DNA of 21,332 bases from UBA525 sp964589765 (GTDB lineage: Archaea > Nanobdellota > Nanobdellia > Woesearchaeales > UBA525), in the NCBI GenBank assembly GCA_964589765.1, contig CAZPUM010000021.1:1-21332 (forward strand). The letters run 5' to 3'. Every line of letters begins with the position of its first letter. Positions within the stretch are counted from its first letter, which is position 1. Below the pieces are notes generated by a model. That model was not told where the DNA came from. It searched no databases and saw only the letters and a list, made by a program, of their open reading frames with translations. Below, piece by piece: positions 20,479 through 21,332 of this stretch. A program made the position numbers and the translations under genes.

Positions 20479-21332
20479 CAATCCTTGCCTCTGAGTGTAT
20501 TTATTGTATTATGTACGGCAGTAGCTAATTTGTCAGGGTCGTGCCTGGCGAATTCAGAATTACTCATGAGATCTGCGGAATGAATATGAAAATCAACACG
20601 ATTTAGGTTGTTGATTACTTGTGACGCACCTTCTTCCCAATAGGCATCCGCTTGCTTTTCTGTAAGCGTTCCTGAATTTACAATAACAGCGTCCAGTTTT
20701 GCTCCGTCAAGTGCTGTTTCGATAACATTAACAAAATCCTGCGCTTTGAAATCGTCAGTCTCACCGCGCTTTGTCATGGTGTTAGTAACATAGATAATTT
20801 TGGCACCGTTCAACTGCGCTTGCTGTAAAGCTTCGGGCATTCCATCAACAACAAGATTGGGCAATATACTTGTGTAAAGATCTCCAGGCCCAATCAGTAT
20901 GTAATCAGCTTCCAAAAGCGCCTTTTCTGCCATGTGAAAAATCTTTGCGGGTTTTGTCAGGCGTAACCTGCTAATGGGGCTCTCGACATCCTTCCGGATG
21001 TCTATGTTTGTCTCTCCGACAATCTGACCCCCATCAGCCAAGTCCGCAACAAGGTCTGTATTTGTGAGAGTCACAGGGAAAACTCTTCCCTGGACTGCGA
21101 GTAACCTCTCAACAAGTTGTACCGCTTCGTACTCCCCTCCTCGAATATCTTTTGCAGCGGTCAGGATAAGATTTCCAAGGCTGTGCCCCTTAAGACCGCT
21201 ACCGTTTCCGAAACGGTAGTTCATCAGGTCCAACATCTCCTCAGGCGCGCCCGACAGTGCCACAAGACACTGCCTTATGTCTCCGGGAGGAAGGTGACCA
21301 AACTCAACCCTCAACCTGCCAGTGCTTCCTCC
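20478..21332 (-). CDS. glmR: GlmR/YvcK-like protein (5' end cut by window edge)
   Basis: This Rossmann-type protein of the CofD/YvcK superfamily is YvcK-like, not the F420 enzyme CofD. Conserved stretches are GGSTGRLR at the window edge, GHLPPGDIRQCLVAL, MNYRF, LKGHSLGNLIL, GETNIDI, IGPGDLYTSILPNLVVDGM and TMTKRGET. In Bacillus subtilis the YvcK protein (renamed GlmR) binds UDP-GlcNAc and stimulates GlmS; related proteins support gluconeogenic growth. The N-terminal nucleotide-binding loop lies beyond 21332, so about 30-40 residues are missing here. GPG-D-LYTS replaces the commoner GPGSLYTS. Its stop overlaps the glmS start, which argues for stoichiometric expression and a conserved GlmR-GlmS partnership. 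Confidence 0.9.
   Translation of the reverse strand, partial: GGSTGRLRVEFGHLPPGDIRQCLVALSGAPEEMLDLMNYRFGNGSGLKGHSLGNLILTAAKDIRGGEYEAVQLVERLLAVQGRVFPVTLTNTDLVADLADGGQIVGETNIDIRKDVESPISRLRLTKPAKIFHMAEKALLEADYILIGPGDLYTSILPNLVVDGMPEALQQAQLNGAKIIYVTNTMTKRGETDDFKAQDFVNVIETALDGAKLDAVIVNSGTLTEKQADAYWEEGASQVINNLNRVDFHIHSADLMSNSEFARHDPDKLATAVHNTINTLRGKD

Noticed and set aside
1..21332. CRISPR arrays, tRNA genes, IS elements
   Set aside because: No regularly spaced repeats, no tRNA cloverleaf signatures and no transposase were seen; the only mobile element found is the intein.

Overview
This window looks like compact archaeal chromosome. The evidence is an archaeal-type RNase P RNA, TATA boxes about 25 nt upstream of starts (several genes look leaderless), GAGGTGA/GGTGG ribosome binding sites with frequent TTG starts, and typical archaeal families: HerA-like ATPase, presenilin-type protease, DUF134, Lrp, and CBS-domain proteins. 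Bacterial-type modules are mixed in: GlmR/YvcK with GlmS, a long-form PPi-phosphofructokinase, and MTH1-like NUDIX debris. An uncultured lineage with a small, dense genome (DPANN-like) is plausible, but I cannot assign a taxon from the sequence alone.

Layout. 1-600: two broken C-terminal fragments of bacterial-looking proteins (a GAF domain and an M16 peptidase), ending where the archaeal genes begin; this is either a chimeric contig end or bacterial debris. 608-3160: a HerA/DUF87-type ATPase carrying a 409-residue intein with a LAGLIDADG endonuclease, inserted between the Lys and Ser of the Walker A motif. 3096-6086 (minus): an operon of a small membrane protein, a membrane-anchored secreted protein, a two-CBS protein, a four-CBS protein and an unrecognised protein. 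6149-7048 (plus): a presenilin/signal-peptide-peptidase-like aspartyl protease. 7043-11474 (minus): a membrane-anchored winged-helix regulator, then an ABC-2 exporter (ATPase plus permease with a large coiled-coil ectodomain) coupled to an alpha/beta-hydrolase-fold protein that lacks the serine nucleophile. 11492-12825: a small unrecognised gene, the RNase P RNA gene, a DUF134-DUF5320 DNA-binding protein and a 54-residue lipoprotein-like ORF. 12815-14760 (minus): a truncated RqcH/NFACT protein without its NFACT-R domain, coupled to an NSUN-type m5C RNA methyltransferase. 14785-16136: a divergent pair, Lrp regulator and winged-helix protein, with operator-like repeats between them. 16117-18383 (minus): long-form PPi-PFK and a HAD hydrolase. 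18406-21332 (minus): GlmR/YvcK (cut by the window edge), GlmS, and a multiply broken MTH1-like NUDIX pseudogene.

How it fits together. The right end is a carbohydrate unit: GlmS makes glucosamine-6-phosphate from fructose-6-phosphate, GlmR is a known GlmS partner and regulator in Bacillus, and the neighbouring PPi-PFK uses the same fructose-6-phosphate. The middle is an export or envelope unit with its own membrane-tethered regulator. The genome is very tight: all four convergent gene pairs overlap at their 3' ends, promoters sit in the stop codons of upstream genes, and three divergent pairs appear to share a single near-symmetric TATA element.
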